Shown one piece after another: positions 6,459 to 6,660 of a DNA stretch of 6,660 nucleotides. Location of the stretch: positions 1 through 6,660 of the forward strand of contig JAIYEB010000156.1 in NCBI GenBank assembly GCA_027487195.1. Direction: 5' to 3'. Numbering within the stretch: position 1 is the stretch's first letter; the number at the start of each line of letters is the position of its first letter. Below the pieces are notes generated by a model, which saw nothing but the letters and a program-made list of their open reading frames with translations, was not told the origin of the DNA and did not search any database. This DNA comes from Hyphomicrobiales bacterium. GTDB taxonomy: Bacteria > Pseudomonadota > Alphaproteobacteria > Rhizobiales > UBA4765. The translations under genes and the position numbers were made by a program.

Positions 6459-6660
6459 TCAGGACGTGGCGAAACGCGCCTCATACAAGCGGATCTGCCA
6501 GTTCCCGCGCGAGAAGCGCAGGCCCTGAACGCGACTTGTGTGAACCGCCGTCTGGACCTGATCGTGGATCGGGAAGAAGATCGCCCGGTCCATGATGTCC
6601 TTTTGCAGATCGCGGTAGAGCGCGGTCCGCTCCGCAGCGTTCTTCGCCTCGCTGGCACGC
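6459..6660 (-). CDS. ABC transporter substrate-binding protein, SBP_bac_5 (DppA/OppA) family, C-terminal end only
   Basis: The last 66 codons before a TGA at 6461-6459 read through to the right edge, so most of the gene, including its signal peptide and ligand pocket, is missing. Recognisable are ERTALYRDLQKDIMDRA (10-26 of the fragment), the FFPIHDQVQTAVHTSRVQG stretch (28-46) and a terminal GLRFSRGNWQIRLYEARFA. An LY..LQ..I...A..P.......V....V.G pattern near the C-terminus, followed by a short aromatic tail, is typical of periplasmic peptide-type binding proteins. Position directly before DppB- and DppC-type permeases supports this. It would deliver the solute to the permease pair in the periplasm. 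Ligand specificity cannot be judged from this end. Confidence 0.85.
   Translation of the reverse strand, partial: RASEAKNAAERTALYRDLQKDIMDRAIFFPIHDQVQTAVHTSRVQGLRFSRGNWQIRLYEARFATS

Larger units (their letters stand above)
845..6660 (-). other. predicted seven-gene import-and-catabolism operon (continues past right edge)
   Basis: All seven minus-strand genes are head to tail with gaps of 60, -4, 34, 11, 5 and 21 bases. None of the gaps shows a clear promoter or intrinsic terminator. The order is binding protein, two permeases, aminotransferase, VOC protein, M14 amidohydrolase, PuuE-type hydrolase. The promoter and any regulator lie upstream of the binding-protein gene, outside the window. 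Confidence 0.75.

Noticed and set aside
6395..6658. Minus-strand 87-codon frame at the right edge
   Set aside because: It is a +1-type shadow of the binding-protein end. The frame ending at 6459 has family motifs, whereas this one is Arg/Ser-rich and runs through the hairpin.
1..6660. CRISPR arrays, tRNA genes, insertion sequences, prophage genes
   Set aside because: No regularly spaced repeats, transposase motifs, cloverleaf-like segments or compositional breaks were seen; genes are tightly packed and metabolic.

Overview
The window comes from a GC-rich (roughly 60% by eye) bacterial chromosome or large plasmid. Protein style, gene packing and the peptide-type ABC importer suggest an alphaproteobacterium, perhaps Rhizobiales or Rhodobacterales. 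This placement is inference; no rRNA or other marker gene is present.

Layout: one plus-strand gene (1..804, probably cut by the left edge) encodes an NHL-repeat beta-propeller resembling peptidyl-alpha-hydroxyglycine alpha-amidating lyase (PAL). It ends 40 bases from the end of a convergent minus-strand operon that fills the rest of the window. In transcription order (right to left) the operon encodes: the C-terminal end of an SBP_bac_5 solute-binding protein (cut by the right edge), a DppB-type permease, a DppC-type permease, a class I/II PLP aminotransferase, a VOC/glyoxalase-fold protein, an M14-fold succinylglutamate desuccinylase/aspartoacylase-like amidohydrolase, and a polysaccharide-deacetylase-fold protein of the PuuE (allantoinase) group. 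Gaps are 60, -4, 34, 11, 5 and 21 bases, and ribosome binding sites are visible before each complete gene, so co-transcription is likely. The only sizeable gap (60 bases, after the binding protein) holds a perfect GC-rich hairpin without a T-run. There is no stretch over 300 bases without a gene. No RNA gene, mobile element or CRISPR array was seen, and the operon promoter lies outside the window.

Reading the genes together (inference): an importer of the dipeptide/oligopeptide/opine type takes up a small amide- or ureide-containing compound. Two amide-cleaving hydrolases (M14-type and PuuE-type) release an amino acid or diacid, the aminotransferase enters it into central metabolism, and the VOC protein isomerises or opens an intermediate. 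The substrate cannot be named from sequence. No importer ATPase is in the window; it may lie beyond the right edge. The PAL-like neighbour would act on an alpha-hydroxyglycine-type carbon, the chemistry that also releases glyoxylate from ureidoglycolate, so a ureide or peptide-amide route is one testable idea.
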